Numbered from the stretch's first letter, positions 55,612 to 64,000 are shown. The stretch is 64,000 bases of DNA from Bacteroidales bacterium (GCA_016928305.1 JAFGKY010000107.1:1-64000), one strand, 5' to 3'. Program-made: numbers and translations. The notes: generated from the sequence alone by a model not told the origin.

Positions 55612-56682
55612 ATGGGACAAGTCAAGTTAATGAAAGGAAATGAGGCCTTTGCCGAAGCTGTTATCCGGTCGGGTTGTGATGCCTATTTCGGATATCCCAT
55701 CACACCTCAATCGGAGGTTTTGGAGTACCTGGCTTCACAGGAACCGCATAAACGAACAGGCATGGTATTGCTGCAGGCAGAAAGTGAGATAGCTGCTATC
55801 AATATGGTATACGGGGCAGCCGGAACCGGTAAAAAGGTAGTCACTTCCTCATCCGGTCCAGGCATCAGCCTGAAACAGGAGGGAATATCCTACCTGTGCG
55901 GCTCCGAACTTCCCTGTTTAGTCCTCAACGTAATGCGGGGCGGACCGGGACTGGGGACGATCGGCCCTTCCCAATCGGATTATTTTCAGGCTACCAAAGG
56001 AGGTGGCCATGGTGATTATAAGGTAATTGTGCTGGCCCCTTCATCGGTTCAGGAAATGGCTGATTTTGCCAGACTGGGGTTCGAACTTGCTTTCAAATAC
56101 CGGAACCCGGTAATTATTCTATCCGACGGAGCCATCGGCCAGATGATGGAAAAAGTCGAGCTTTTCGAGCAGCAACCCCGTTTTACCTCATTCGACCAGT
56201 CGTGGGTAACAACCGGAAAAACACCCGACAGGGAGAGAAATATCATTACTTCACTCGATCTCGATCCGTTCCGGATGGAGCTTCATAACAAAAAGCTGCA
56301 AGCCAAATTTCAGAAAATGAAGGAAAATGAGGTACGTTACGAAAAGATTGATTGTGATGACGCCGAATATCTTATTGTAGCTTACGGATCCTGTGCCCGT
56401 ATCTGCCAGAAAACAGTAAAGCTGGCCCGGCAGAAAGGAGTTAAACTGGGTCTGCTCAGGCCTATAACACTATTTCCATTCCCCACTGAGGCTACCCATG
56501 AAATGGCCGGTAAGGTAAAAGGTATACTTACGGTTGAATTAAGTTCCGGTCAGATGGTCGAAGATGTCCGACTGGCCGTGAACGGTAAGATTAACGTAGC
56601 CTTTCATGGCCGTATGGGAGGCACAACGCCTTCTCCCGAGGAAGTACTGAATGTTTTGGAACAACAATTCTTAAATTCCTGA
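55612..56682 (+). CDS. vorB: 2-oxoacid:ferredoxin oxidoreductase alpha subunit (VorB/KorA type)
   Basis: A 356-residue alpha subunit of the pyruvate/2-ketoisovalerate/2-oxoglutarate oxidoreductase family. The start KGNEAFAEAVIRSGCDAYFGYPITPQ is typical, followed by TSSSGPGISL and the C-terminal transketolase-like domain (RPITLFPFP). With beta, gamma and delta partners it oxidatively decarboxylates a 2-oxoacid to acyl-CoA and reduces ferredoxin. Beta follows after 3 nt. Branched-chain, aryl and 2-oxoglutarate forms cannot be told apart with confidence here. Confidence 0.92.
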   Translation: MGQVKLMKGNEAFAEAVIRSGCDAYFGYPITPQSEVLEYLASQEPHKRTGMVLLQAESEIAAINMVYGAAGTGKKVVTSSSGPGISLKQEGISYLCGSELPCLVLNVMRGGPGLGTIGPSQSDYFQATKGGGHGDYKVIVLAPSSVQEMADFARLGFELAFKYRNPVIILSDGAIGQMMEKVELFEQQPRFTSFDQSWVTTGKTPDRERNIITSLDLDPFRMELHNKKLQAKFQKMKENEVRYEKIDCDDAEYLIVAYGSCARICQKTVKLARQKGVKLGLLRPITLFPFPTEATHEMAGKVKGILTVELSSGQMVEDVRLAVNGKINVAFHGRMGGTTPSPEEVLNVLEQQFLNS

Positions 56683-56685
56683 CAC

Positions 56686-57486
56686 ATGGAAACAAAAACT
56701 GTATCAACGGACGAAATCATAAAAGAAGAAAACCTTGTTTATAAGAAGACATCCCTGATGACGGATAAAACGTTATCCTATTGCCCGGGATGCGGGCATG
56801 GTGTCGTCCACCGCATCATTGCTGAAGTCATTGACGAAATGGGGATACAGGCTGATACCATTGGTATTGCTCCGGTAGGATGTTCGGTTCTTGCCTATGA
56901 TTTCCTGAATATCGATATGCAACAGGCATCGCACGGAAGAGCACCTGCCGTTGCTACAGGGATTAAACGATGCTGGCCCGACAAATTTGTCTTTACCTAT
57001 CAGGGCGATGGGGACCTTGCCGCCATCGGCACAGCTGAAACCATTCACGCATGTAACCGGGGTGAAAATATTACCATTGTTTTTATCAATAACGGAATTT
57101 ATGGTATGACCGGTGGACAAATGGCCCCTACAACTATTCCCGGAATGCGTTCTTCAACAACCCCATTTGGACGCGACGTTGCACTTATGGGGAATCCGAT
57201 AAAGATTACCGAAGTAGTTGCCATGTTGCCCGGAACTTATTTTGTTACAAGACATTCGGTGCATTCACCCCTGAATGCAAGAAAAACCAAAAAGGCCATG
57301 CGGATGGCATTTGAAAACCAGAAACTAAAAAAGGGATTGTCATTCATTGAGGTCGTTTCAAGCTGTAATTCAGGCTGGAAAATGACACCTTCACAAGCCA
57401 ATAAATGGATGGAAGAAAATATGTTTCCATTTTATCCACTGGGAGATATCAAGGTAAACGGTGAACTGGTTATGAAAAAAGAATAA
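56686..57486 (+). CDS. 2-oxoacid:ferredoxin oxidoreductase beta subunit, thiamine diphosphate-binding
   Basis: A 266-residue beta subunit. The CPGCGHG motif has Cys33 and Cys36. The thiamine diphosphate motif GDGDLAAIGTAE is followed by NITIVFINNGIYGMTGGQ, all standard for the family. It is encoded immediately after the alpha subunit. The C-terminus KVNGELVMKKE is the normal end, and the gamma gene is 141 nt downstream. Confidence 0.93.
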   Translation: METKTVSTDEIIKEENLVYKKTSLMTDKTLSYCPGCGHGVVHRIIAEVIDEMGIQADTIGIAPVGCSVLAYDFLNIDMQQASHGRAPAVATGIKRCWPDKFVFTYQGDGDLAAIGTAETIHACNRGENITIVFINNGIYGMTGGQMAPTTIPGMRSSTTPFGRDVALMGNPIKITEVVAMLPGTYFVTRHSVHSPLNARKTKKAMRMAFENQKLKKGLSFIEVVSSCNSGWKMTPSQANKWMEENMFPFYPLGDIKVNGELVMKKE

Positions 57487-57627
57487 AACAAAGCATAAAC
57501 CTGCAGGTTATAGTTATAAATGAACCATTCCGTCATAAACAGATGGAAACTTATATAGAACATATTATTTTCACCGCAAACACCGATGAATTAATCCGGT
57601 ACCGATGCGATTTAAATACAAGGAATT

Positions 57628-58173
57628 ATGAATGAAGAGATTATCATTGCAGGATTTGGAGGACAAGGGGTGCTTTCTATGGGTAAAATACTGGCCTATG
57701 CAGGTATGACGCAGCAGATGGAAGTGAGCTGGATGCCGTCATACGGTCCTGAGATGCGTGGCGGCACAGCGAATGTTACTGTAATCCTCAGCGATGAAAG
57801 GATCAGTTCCCCTATCCTCAATCAATACGATACGGCTGTATTGCTGAACCAGCAATCGCTCGACAAATTCGAGAAGACGGTAAAACCCGGCGGCATTTTG
57901 CTGTATGATCCCAATGGTATATCCCGTCCCCCGCAGCGAAAAGATATCCGTGTTTATCAGGTAGAGGCAGCCATCGAGGCAAGTCATATGAAATCTACCA
58001 AAACCTTCAATATGATCGTCCTGGGTGCTTATCTCAAGCTTAACCCCATTGTTACACTCGATAACGTTGTTCATGCATTGAAAGATTCCCTTCCTGCCAG
58101 GCATCACCACCTCATACCGGAGAACGAGAAAGCAATATCAAGGGGAATGGAAATTGTGAAAAAGGTATCGTAG
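57628..58173 (+). CDS. 2-oxoacid:ferredoxin oxidoreductase gamma subunit
   Basis: A 181-residue gamma subunit. The start IIAGFGGQGVLSMGKILAYA and the block YGPEMRGGTANVTVI are diagnostic of the family. It completes the four-subunit enzyme encoded from 55365. The 141-nt gap before it holds no gene or recognised element. Its 3' side faces hldD across a heptamer array. Confidence 0.93.
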   Translation: MNEEIIIAGFGGQGVLSMGKILAYAGMTQQMEVSWMPSYGPEMRGGTANVTVILSDERISSPILNQYDTAVLLNQQSLDKFEKTVKPGGILLYDPNGISRPPQRKDIRVYQVEAAIEASHMKSTKTFNMIVLGAYLKLNPIVTLDNVVHALKDSLPARHHHLIPENEKAISRGMEIVKKVS

Positions 58174-58234
58174 AAGCTGTATTTATTATATTGGCCTTGA
58201 AGTCTTATCGTCATGCACTCAAATACTGCTTACC

Positions 58235-58283
58235 GTTAACCATTAATAATTAATCATTAACAATTAACAATTAACCATTATTC
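58235..58283. repeat. Heptamer array between the gamma-subunit gene and hldD
   Basis: Seven words in phase: gttaacc, attaata, attaatc, attaaca twice, attaacc, attattc. It lies between convergent genes, and weaker heptamers continue toward the hldD stop. Confidence 0.6.
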
Positions 58284-58350
58284 TTTCTCCTGCCTTTGTC
58301 TGTTGTCGTCTATGTAGTTTAACAGTTCAGTCCGAAATATTCTCAGGTTA

Positions 58351-59316
58351 TTAATAATATCCCTGCATCGAAAGGTATTGCTTCACATATTCCTCCACAC
58401 CTTTTTCAAGTGTATGAAATGATCTTTGATACCCGTTCTGGCGCAGTTTTTCCATAGTTGCTTCGGTGAAATACTGGTATTTGTCGCGGATATCAGCAGG
58501 GGTATCTATAAATTCAATGACAGGCTTCAGGTTCATGGCCCGGAATGTGGCTTTTGTCAGGTCGATAAAAGTCCGGGCCTTACCCGTTCCAAGGTTATAC
58601 AAACCAGAGGCAGGACGGCTTGTATACAAAAAGTATAACACATCGGTGACATCCTTTACATAGATAAAATCACGCTTTTGCTCACCATCTTTAAATGCCG
58701 GATTATGAGAACGGAATAATCGCATTTTGCCCGATTGTTTTATCTGATTATAGGCGTGAAATATTACGGATGCCATTCTTCCCTTATGGTATTCGTTTGG
58801 TCCGTAAACATTGAAAAACTTCACCCCTGTCCAGAAAGGAGGGACTGCTTTTTGCTGCAATGCCCACCTGTCGAAGTCATTCTTTGATTCCCCATAAGGA
58901 TTAAGAGGCCTGAGCCGGTTCACTATTTCATGATCATCTTCATAGCCGTGTTCACCCAATCCATAGGTGGCAGCAGAAGATGCATAAGCCAGGGGTATAC
59001 CATATGCTGAACATGCATTCCACACGGCTTTGGTATATCCAAGGTTCAGCCGGTCGAATACGGATTTATTGAATTCAGTCGTATCGGTTCGGGCTCCGAG
59101 GTGAAAAACAAATTCAACTTCACGGTAATGTATTTTAAGCCAGTCAAAGAAACCATCACGGTCAACTCGTTCGCGGATGATCTTGTTTTGAAGGTTCCTG
59201 TTCTTTTCCGGCTGACCAAACTTATCCACAACGATTAAGGATGCATGGCCCTCTGCATTGAGTTTTCCTACAAGGTTGCTCCCGATAAAACCGGCAGCAC
59301 CGGTAACGATGATCAT
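58351..59316 (-). CDS. hldD: ADP-L-glycero-D-manno-heptose-6-epimerase
   Basis: HldD makes ADP-L-glycero-D-manno-heptose for the lipopolysaccharide core. The 321-residue protein has the NAD(P) motif GAAGFIGSN (about 6-14), and the SDR catalytic Tyr141 and Lys145 in NPYGESK, with SSAATYG before them. FFNVYGPNEYHKGRMAS is the HldD signature. It stands apart from other lipopolysaccharide genes here. The heptamer array downstream of mqnB lies just beyond its start. Confidence 0.94.
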   Translation of the reverse strand: MIIVTGAAGFIGSNLVGKLNAEGHASLIVVDKFGQPEKNRNLQNKIIRERVDRDGFFDWLKIHYREVEFVFHLGARTDTTEFNKSVFDRLNLGYTKAVWNACSAYGIPLAYASSAATYGLGEHGYEDDHEIVNRLRPLNPYGESKNDFDRWALQQKAVPPFWTGVKFFNVYGPNEYHKGRMASVIFHAYNQIKQSGKMRLFRSHNPAFKDGEQKRDFIYVKDVTDVLYFLYTSRPASGLYNLGTGKARTFIDLTKATFRAMNLKPVIEFIDTPADIRDKYQYFTEATMEKLRQNGYQRSFHTLEKGVEEYVKQYLSMQGYY

Positions 59317-59375
59317 AATATCCGGTTAAATTGATGTACAAAGTAAGTGAATTTTTGCCTGAAATTTAAAATTTT

Positions 59376-59466
59376 GTGACTTGTCCCCTAACCTGGCACT
59401 CGTCACCTGCCTGCCGGCAGGCAGGCTTGTCACTTGTCACTTCTTCCAGTCCCTCGTCCCTTCTTC
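59376..59466. repeat. Heptamer array with a 20-bp perfect palindrome, ending on the mqnB stop
   Basis: Words gtgactt, gtcccct, aacctgg, cactcgt, cacctgc, then after a GC-rich part gcttgtc, acttgtc, acttctt, ccagtcc, ctcgtcc, cttcttc follow one 7-bp phase. Inside lies the perfect 20-bp palindrome at 59406-59425, whose left half is CCTGCCTGCC. Bases 59415-59431 equal 13526-13542 in reverse complement (17 of 17), and 59449-59458 equal 13512-13521. Confidence 0.65.
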
Positions 59467-60154
59467 AGTCAATCCTTAATTCCCCGAATACATCCATCAA
59501 TGCCTTGGTGAGGTTCTTCAGTGCAAGCGGCAGATACCAGTTTTCGACCCTGGGTATTTCAACAAAACTTGAAATGGACCGGATTTGTAAAAAAGGAACT
59601 TTTTCCATCAGGCACACATAAAAGAAAGCTGCTCCATCCATTGTTTCAATCTCGGCATGGTATTTATTTTTCAGCCGCTGAATTTTTTCCTGAGATCCGT
59701 GAATGGTATTTACGGTAATGGCCTTCACAGGTATCATTGATTCGATTTCCTCGATCTCAAAATTTCCAAGGCTGCGCATGATCTCTCCCGTAAAAGGAAA
59801 CGAATCCTGCTTTATCATTTCTTTCTCTCCAAGGGTATAAAAGCCATCCTTATCTTCAAAGCCCAGGTCGGCGAATTGGTCCTGAATAACATTTACCACG
59901 AAACCCTGTTCAAGGAAATAATCAAAACTGCCTGCAACGCCTGCATTTATTAACAGGTCATAACTATTTGACTGTAAGGCCCTGGTGAGGTGAAAGGCAG
60001 TGAATACACTTCCATAACCTGTTATCAGGAAATCTATGTTCAGGTTTCCGTATTTATAAGCTGACAAATTTGGAGCCAGTCTGTTCGCAAAAATCAGTTT
60101 ATCCTTTACCTTTTTAATCTCAGTGTTGGAAGCTGCCACAATCAGTATTTTCAT
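59465..60154 (-). CDS. mqnB: Futalosine hydrolase
   Basis: MqnB removes hypoxanthine from futalosine in the futalosine route to menaquinone. The 229-residue protein has the nucleosidase-fold pattern of the MTA/SAH nucleosidase relatives: LLINAGVAGSFD, the VQDQFADLGFED block, and the METMDGAAF-like EIETMDGAAFFYVC motif that binds ribose. Length and these blocks favour futalosine hydrolase over MTA/SAH nucleosidase. No other mqn gene is in the window. Its stop codon is embedded in a heptamer array. Confidence 0.85.
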   Translation of the reverse strand: MKILIVAASNTEIKKVKDKLIFANRLAPNLSAYKYGNLNIDFLITGYGSVFTAFHLTRALQSNSYDLLINAGVAGSFDYFLEQGFVVNVIQDQFADLGFEDKDGFYTLGEKEMIKQDSFPFTGEIMRSLGNFEIEEIESMIPVKAITVNTIHGSQEKIQRLKNKYHAEIETMDGAAFFYVCLMEKVPFLQIRSISSFVEIPRVENWYLPLALKNLTKALMDVFGELRID

Positions 60155-60173
60155 GAACCAGTAATTTAATAGG

Positions 60174-60203
60174 TTTGTTCCAACCGAAAAGTTTCTAAAT
60201 TTG
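60174..60203 (+). promoter_or_regulatory. Promoter of folE
   Basis: TTTG (60174-60177), 18 nt, then TAAATTTG (60196-60203). Both are exact consensus. The start codon lies 82 nt downstream, leaving a 5' leader of about 75 nt. Confidence 0.6.
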
Positions 60204-60285
60204 CTTTATCCAGCCATACTAAATTAACGATTTTTTGTAATACAACGGAAAAATCTTACGATCATCAACTAAAGAATCCCATACC

Positions 60286-60924
60286 ATGGAAGAAAAGAAA
60301 ATAATTATTGAAGGTATTGCAGAAGCCGGTTTTGAGCGAATCGACAAATTTCATGGGAGAAAAACAAAAGCCCTTGCTTCGCTATACAGAAAAGTGTTGC
60401 TTAACCTGGGTGAAGATCCCTGCCGGGAAGGGTTGATTGAGACGCCTGAAAGGGTAGCCAAAGCCATGCAATATTTAACACATGGTTATTTTATTAATCC
60501 CGAAGAAGTTTTGCAGGCTGCATCTTTCAAGGAGGAATACCAGCAGATGGTGCTGGTAAAAGACATTGAACTGTATTCGATGTGCGAGCATCATATGCTA
60601 CCGTTTTTTGGGAAAGCCCATGTAGCTTATATACCTGATGGTTACATCACAGGTTTGAGCAAAATAGCCAGGGTTGTGGAGGCTTATGCCCGTCGCCTGC
60701 AGGTACAAGAGAGGCTTACTGTGCAAATACGAGATTGCATAAAGAAAACCCTTAAGCCGCTGGGCGTTGCAGTTGTCATCGAAGCCAAGCATCTATGCAT
60801 GGTCATGAGGGGTGTTCAAAAGCAGAATTCAGTTACAACAACCTCTGCATTTACCGGGGTCTTTCTTAAAGATAGCCGTACACGGGAGGAATTTATTCAC
60901 ATGATCGGTGTTAAGCTCCATTAA
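60286..60924 (+). CDS. folE: GTP cyclohydrolase I
   Basis: FolE opens GTP to dihydroneopterin triphosphate, the first step of folate and pterin synthesis. The 212-residue protein has zinc ligands Cys100, His103 ([10 protein letters not shown]) and Cys171 (KHLCMVMRG), and the GLSKIARVV and RLQVQERLT blocks. It is upstream of a VTT membrane-protein gene and has its own promoter. Confidence 0.96.
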   Translation: MEEKKIIIEGIAEAGFERIDKFHGRKTKALASLYRKVLLNLGEDPCREGLIETPERVAKAMQYLTHGYFINPEEVLQAASFKEEYQQMVLVKDIELYSMCEHHMLPFFGKAHVAYIPDGYITGLSKIARVVEAYARRLQVQERLTVQIRDCIKKTLKPLGVAVVIEAKHLCMVMRGVQKQNSVTTTSAFTGVFLKDSRTREEFIHMIGVKLH

Positions 60925-60965
60925 TCTTTGGCTGTGAGCATCTGTCACATACGATACAGGCAAAA

Positions 60966-61541
60966 ATGAATCAACAAGAGAATAGAATCCGGTTTTTCCT
61001 GCGCAACCTGATGAAGGGTTTCATTTGGCTCACCGTCATCGTTGCAGCATTTGTTTTTACCAAGCACACCGTTGATCCGGAGTTACTGGAAAAGTTCGAG
61101 CCTGTCTTTAATAAAACCTATCTGGTTTACGGCATTTATTGTCTTTCAGAAGTATTGGTTGGTATTATTCCTCCAGAACTATTTCTGATCTGGGCATTAC
61201 GAAGTAATACGGTTACAGAATTCATCGGAATCGTATGGCTGCTTACGATTATCTCTTACGCAGCGGGCATCATAGCCTTTGGCATCGGAAAATACATGCA
61301 TCATACACCTCTTTATGAATACCTGAGAACACGGTTTCTAAAAAAAGCTGAAAAACTATTACAGACATATGGGCAATACCTCGTGCTGGTTGCCTCACTC
61401 ACACCCATACCTTTTTCCGGAACGGCAATGCTGGTGGGAGCTGTGGATTATCCATTTAAAAACTATGCGCTGATATCTTTAATGAGGTTTATCAGGTTTG
61501 CCCTGAGTGCCTGGGTGATCTGGGAGGCGAATAGGATATGA
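60966..61541 (+). CDS. VTT-domain membrane protein, DedA/YqaA-like
   Basis: A 191-residue inner-membrane protein with about four to five hydrophobic segments. The C-terminal motif SLTPIPFSGTAMLVGA followed by FKNYALISLMRFIRF is the VTT/DedA-type re-entrant region. Proteins of this superfamily are linked to phospholipid flipping and membrane homeostasis. The gene is 41 nt after folE in the same direction. The specific function is unknown. Confidence 0.8.
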   Translation: MNQQENRIRFFLRNLMKGFIWLTVIVAAFVFTKHTVDPELLEKFEPVFNKTYLVYGIYCLSEVLVGIIPPELFLIWALRSNTVTEFIGIVWLLTIISYAAGIIAFGIGKYMHHTPLYEYLRTRFLKKAEKLLQTYGQYLVLVASLTPIPFSGTAMLVGAVDYPFKNYALISLMRFIRFALSAWVIWEANRI

Positions 61542-61542
61542 A

Positions 61543-62463
61543 TCAGGACGGGAAGACCAACAGGGGAATACGGGTGTGGTAAAAAAGCTTCTTCGTCATG
61601 TTGGGCCTGAAAAGCTTTTCCAGGATATTTCTCCGGTGCGAGGTAATAGAAATAATATGGATATTCTTTTCCTGTATAAGGTTGTCAAGATCTTCAAGGA
61701 GATTTTTCTGGGTGATAAAACTATAACCTACCTGTGTTTTGCCGTATGATTTTCTAAAATACTCCATCAATCCTTCCATTCTGATCTTATCCCATGATTT
61801 GGGATCATCACCAATGTGAGCACAGTATATATCCAATCCCAACTGGTCGGTAAGATCGATAAGCGTCCGGATGGACATAAAGTCAGATTCATCAAAATCT
61901 GTCACATACATTATATTTTTAATATTCTTTTCACCGATGAATTTGTATTTTTCGGGTATGGCCAATACAGGATAATCAATTCTACCAATCACCGCCGCGG
62001 TGACACTTCCCATAATACTGCCTACTCCGCTGCCTTTCCCATGGGTGCCCATGACAACAAGATCGGGCTCGTACCATTCGCTGTATCTTCGGATTTCATC
62101 TTCGGGAACCCCGGGTTTGATTTCATATTTAATTGGTATCTCCGGCAAATGATTTTCAAGCAAATAATCATTTAAGCTTTTTACAAAGTTCTCCGCTGTT
62201 TCTTTCTCACTGGCCTCCAGATTACTGAGAGCTTCCTCCTTAAGCTGGGTCTGTGTCTGAACAGCGCTGGCCATTTCAATCAGATCAAAGGCCGGAGAAT
62301 AATACGTATGGAATAATTTGACTTCAGCCGTCAGCCAGCCGGCAATTTTCAGGGCATAGCGACATGCAAATACCGAACATTCAGAATAATCAACCGGAAC
62401 CAGTATTTTTTTAAGGGATTGCGAATCTGTTGATGTACTATTTATGTCCTTCTCTGCAAACAT
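61543..62463 (-). CDS. Universal stress protein, tandem domains
   Basis: A 306-residue protein with two UspA folds. The first (about 15-155) has the ATP motif GTHGKG and GSVTAAVIGRIDYPVLAIP. The second (about 165-306) ends SITSHRRN...NMTKKLFYHTRIPLLVFPS with a degenerate nucleotide motif. It is expected in the cytoplasm and involved in general stress response. It converges on the VTT protein gene with a gap of 1 nt. Its 5' region holds the terminator of the next gene. Confidence 0.9.
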   Translation of the reverse strand: MFAEKDINSTSTDSQSLKKILVPVDYSECSVFACRYALKIAGWLTAEVKLFHTYYSPAFDLIEMASAVQTQTQLKEEALSNLEASEKETAENFVKSLNDYLLENHLPEIPIKYEIKPGVPEDEIRRYSEWYEPDLVVMGTHGKGSGVGSIMGSVTAAVIGRIDYPVLAIPEKYKFIGEKNIKNIMYVTDFDESDFMSIRTLIDLTDQLGLDIYCAHIGDDPKSWDKIRMEGLMEYFRKSYGKTQVGYSFITQKNLLEDLDNLIQEKNIHIISITSHRRNILEKLFRPNMTKKLFYHTRIPLLVFPS

Positions 62464-62502
62464 AACTTAATTTATTAAGTGGATAAATTGACGTAAAAGA
62501 TA

Positions 62503-62536
62503 CAAAATAAAAGGGTGGAATCCAAGAGTCCACCCT
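62503..62536 (-). terminator. Intrinsic terminator of the small lipoprotein gene
   Basis: On the minus strand AGGGTGGA pairs with TCCACCCT (62512-62519, 62529-62536) around a 9-nt loop, followed by a TTTATTTTG run. It begins 27 nt after the lipoprotein stop. Confidence 0.75.
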
Positions 62537-62562
62537 GCAAAGTATTTTCCCGGTAATTTCAA

Positions 62563-62997
62563 TTAAAGCTTTGTATAAACGGCCACCACATCATCAATTT
62601 GCCCGCTGCCATCGTTAACGGAATAGTTCCAGTCGATCTGATTGTAATTAGAAGATATTGTTCCTGAGCCAATAACTTCAAAACCGTCACCTATGGTTTG
62701 CGAGTTAATGTATAAATTACGGTTAGATACGGTTGCGACCGCTGAAACATCGAATCCCAGCTGATAGAAATTATCGATTAACACCTTGGTGGAGTCATCA
62801 GGATGAGGAGAAATGTACACGGTAAACTTTGTAGCCGTTGACTTATAGTATTCGCTTGTTTCGTCACATTGCCACTGGCCTTCAATCTTTTCACGGACAT
62901 CTCCGGTATTCATATCATCCAATAATTCCTCACACGAAAGGTTAACTGCCATCAGCAAAATACTGAAAGGGAGGATGGGTTTTATGATATTTTTCAT
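62563..62997 (-). CDS. Small lipoprotein of unknown function
   Basis: I do not recognise the family. From Met at 62997 the product has a lipoprotein signal with lipobox NLSC, and a mature part of about 120 residues. The mature protein reads as alternating strands (IEGQWQCDETS, TKFTVYISPHP, NRNLYINSQ, NYNQIDWNYSV), suggesting a lipocalin-like or beta-sandwich fold as in other Bacteroidota surface lipoproteins. A longer start at 63015 adds six residues. It is divergent from lemA across 100 nt. A terminator follows. Confidence 0.65.
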   Translation of the reverse strand: MKNIIKPILPFSILLMAVNLSCEELLDDMNTGDVREKIEGQWQCDETSEYYKSTATKFTVYISPHPDDSTKVLIDNFYQLGFDVSAVATVSNRNLYINSQTIGDGFEVIGSGTISSNYNQIDWNYSVNDGSGQIDDVVAVYTKL

Positions 62998-63097
62998 GTT
63001 CATGGCCTTTATCATTTACATCTTTGCTAAAACCATGCCAAATTGTTTTATTTTTACGCATTATTCTGTAAAATGTTTTAACCAAATTCTATTATCC

Positions 63098-63691
63098 ATG
63101 AAAACCAGAACTATTGTTATAATTGTTATTGTCGTTCTTCTTCTGTTGGTGCTGGGAGGATCGTGTAAAAATACCTATAATAAAATGGTGACCTTGCGCG
63201 AGCAGGTAAATCGCGAATGGGCCAATGTGGAAAATCAGTATCAGCGTCGACTCGATCTGATACCCAACCTGGTTGCAACGGTTAAGGGATATGCAGAACA
63301 TGAGCAGGAGACCTTTACCCGGGTTGTTGAGGCCAGGGCCAGGGCGACGGCTGTTACAATAGATCCTGATAACCTTACCGAAGAGAATATGCAACAATAC
63401 AGGGCAGCGCAGGGAGAATTAAGCTCTGCTCTATCGCGTTTGCTGGCTGTTGTTGAAAACTATCCAGACCTGAAGGCCAATCAGAATTTTTTGGAGTTAC
63501 AGGCACAACTTGAGGGAACAGAGAACCGGATTTCTGTTGAACGAAGGAAATTCAATGAGACATCAACGCAATACAACACGTATATTAAAAGTTTTCCTCC
63601 CATCGTGTTTGCCGGCATATTCGGATTCAGGGAAAAACCCTACTTCAATGCCGAACCGCAGGCAGAACAAGCACCTAAGGTAGAATTTTAA
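63098..63691 (+). CDS. lemA: LemA family membrane protein
   Basis: I place the start at 63098 (MKTRTIVIIV), giving 197 residues with one N-terminal membrane helix. Starts upstream at 62975 would add 41 hydrophobic residues that overlap the divergent lipoprotein gene. The soluble part has the LemA pattern NKMVTLREQVNREWANVENQYQRR, then helical LEGTENRISVERRKFNE. Its role is not firmly known. The next gene, a TPM-domain protein 11 nt away, is the usual partner in LemA operons. Confidence 0.9.
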   Translation: MKTRTIVIIVIVVLLLLVLGGSCKNTYNKMVTLREQVNREWANVENQYQRRLDLIPNLVATVKGYAEHEQETFTRVVEARARATAVTIDPDNLTEENMQQYRAAQGELSSALSRLLAVVENYPDLKANQNFLELQAQLEGTENRISVERRKFNETSTQYNTYIKSFPPIVFAGIFGFREKPYFNAEPQAEQAPKVEF

Positions 63692-63702
63692 TAACCACAG
63701 CC

Positions 63703-64000
63703 ATGAAAGCTAAAGCGTTCTTTACCCCTGAACAAAAAAGTATTATTGTCGATGCCATCAAGGAGGCTGAAAACCAAACATCGGGAGAGATACGTGTATA
63801 TATCGAGAATTCATGCAAGGGAGAAATGCTCGACCGGGCAGCTTACCTGTTTAAGATGCTTGATATGTACAAAACAAAAGAACGCAACGGAATTTTGTTT
63901 TACCTGGCCATTGCGAGGCAGCAATTTGCTGTTTTGGGTGATAGCGGCATCCATGCTAAGGTCCCTGAAAATTTTTGGGATATGATAAGGGATACGCTTG
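63703..64000 (+). CDS. TPM-domain protein, partial at the window edge
   Basis: An ATG at 63703 opens a frame that continues to the window end (99 codons seen). The start KAKAFFTPEQKSIIVDAIKE, then GEIRVYIEN and ERNGILFYLAIARQQFAVLGD, match the TPM (TLP18.3/Psb32/MOLO-1) domain, a family of membrane-linked proteins that often sit beside lemA. The C-terminus is missing. The function is unknown, although a phosphatase role has been proposed for some members. Confidence 0.85.
   Translation, partial: MKAKAFFTPEQKSIIVDAIKEAENQTSGEIRVYIENSCKGEMLDRAAYLFKMLDMYKTKERNGILFYLAIARQQFAVLGDSGIHAKVPENFWDMIRDTL

Noticed and set aside
62975-63097. N-terminal extension of LemA
   Set aside because: It would overlap the divergent lipoprotein gene; the start at 63098 gives the normal family N-terminus.

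Overview
The window is a stretch of chromosome from a member of the Bacteroidota, most likely an anaerobic Bacteroidales-type organism. The evidence is the type IX secretion genes porV, porU, a porP/sprF-type gene and gldJ, a short primary sigma factor of the Bacteroidota type, several promoters of the TTTG-N19/20-TAnnTTTG class, futalosine-pathway menaquinone synthesis (mqnB), and ferredoxin-linked 2-oxoacid oxidoreductases. Gene density is high. I see no rRNA, tRNA, CRISPR array, prophage or insertion sequence.

Layout. 0-6 kb: a soluble PAS histidine kinase, a DUF5063 / 3'-5' exonuclease / RlmI operon, and recQ. 6.2-13.6 kb: guaB, then three parvulin/SurA-type periplasmic folding proteins and an OstA/LptA-like protein, an outer-membrane assembly cluster. 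13.7-20.5 kb: a small conserved protein, a cobalamin adenosyltransferase, an ABC ATPase, two methyltransferases, recG and an orphan membrane protein. 20.7-28.2 kb: a 1287-residue hybrid sensor kinase, rpoD, a Deg/HtrA protease and a methyltransferase. 28.4-31.1 kb: a translationally coupled suhB / LpxL-like acyltransferase / GT2 set. 31.1-39.3 kb: an outer-membrane protein, a ribokinase-family kinase, two tandem glutamate dehydrogenase genes, nadK, an M48 lipoprotein protease and fabD. 39.5-49.9 kb: ispF, porV and porU on the minus strand, diverging from the porP-type gene, gldJ and murF. 50.0-58.2 kb: an amino-acid/2-oxoacid fermentation cluster. 58.3-64 kb: hldD, mqnB, folE, a VTT membrane protein, a universal stress protein, a small lipoprotein, lemA and the start of a TPM-domain protein.

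How the genes work together. The 50-58 kb cluster reads as a pathway: an aminotransferase makes a 2-oxoacid, a four-subunit ferredoxin oxidoreductase makes acyl-CoA, and an ADP-forming acyl-CoA synthetase recovers ATP; a PaaK-type ligase and a double-ACT protein sit in the same run. Glutamate dehydrogenase 15 kb upstream could regenerate 2-oxoglutarate for the transamination.

Two observations stand out. First, the second glutamate dehydrogenase keeps the overall fold and most active-site residues but carries Glu in place of the catalytic Lys (GGGEGG instead of GGGKGG), so it is probably inactive or regulatory. Second, many gene 3' ends are followed by arrays of degenerate 7-bp (sometimes 8-bp) words that stay in strict phase, up to 29 heptads over 203 bp. 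They abut or overlap stop codons and share words of 14-17 identical bases between distant loci. One array has been absorbed into the C-terminus of the OstA-like protein. I know of no described function for such arrays.
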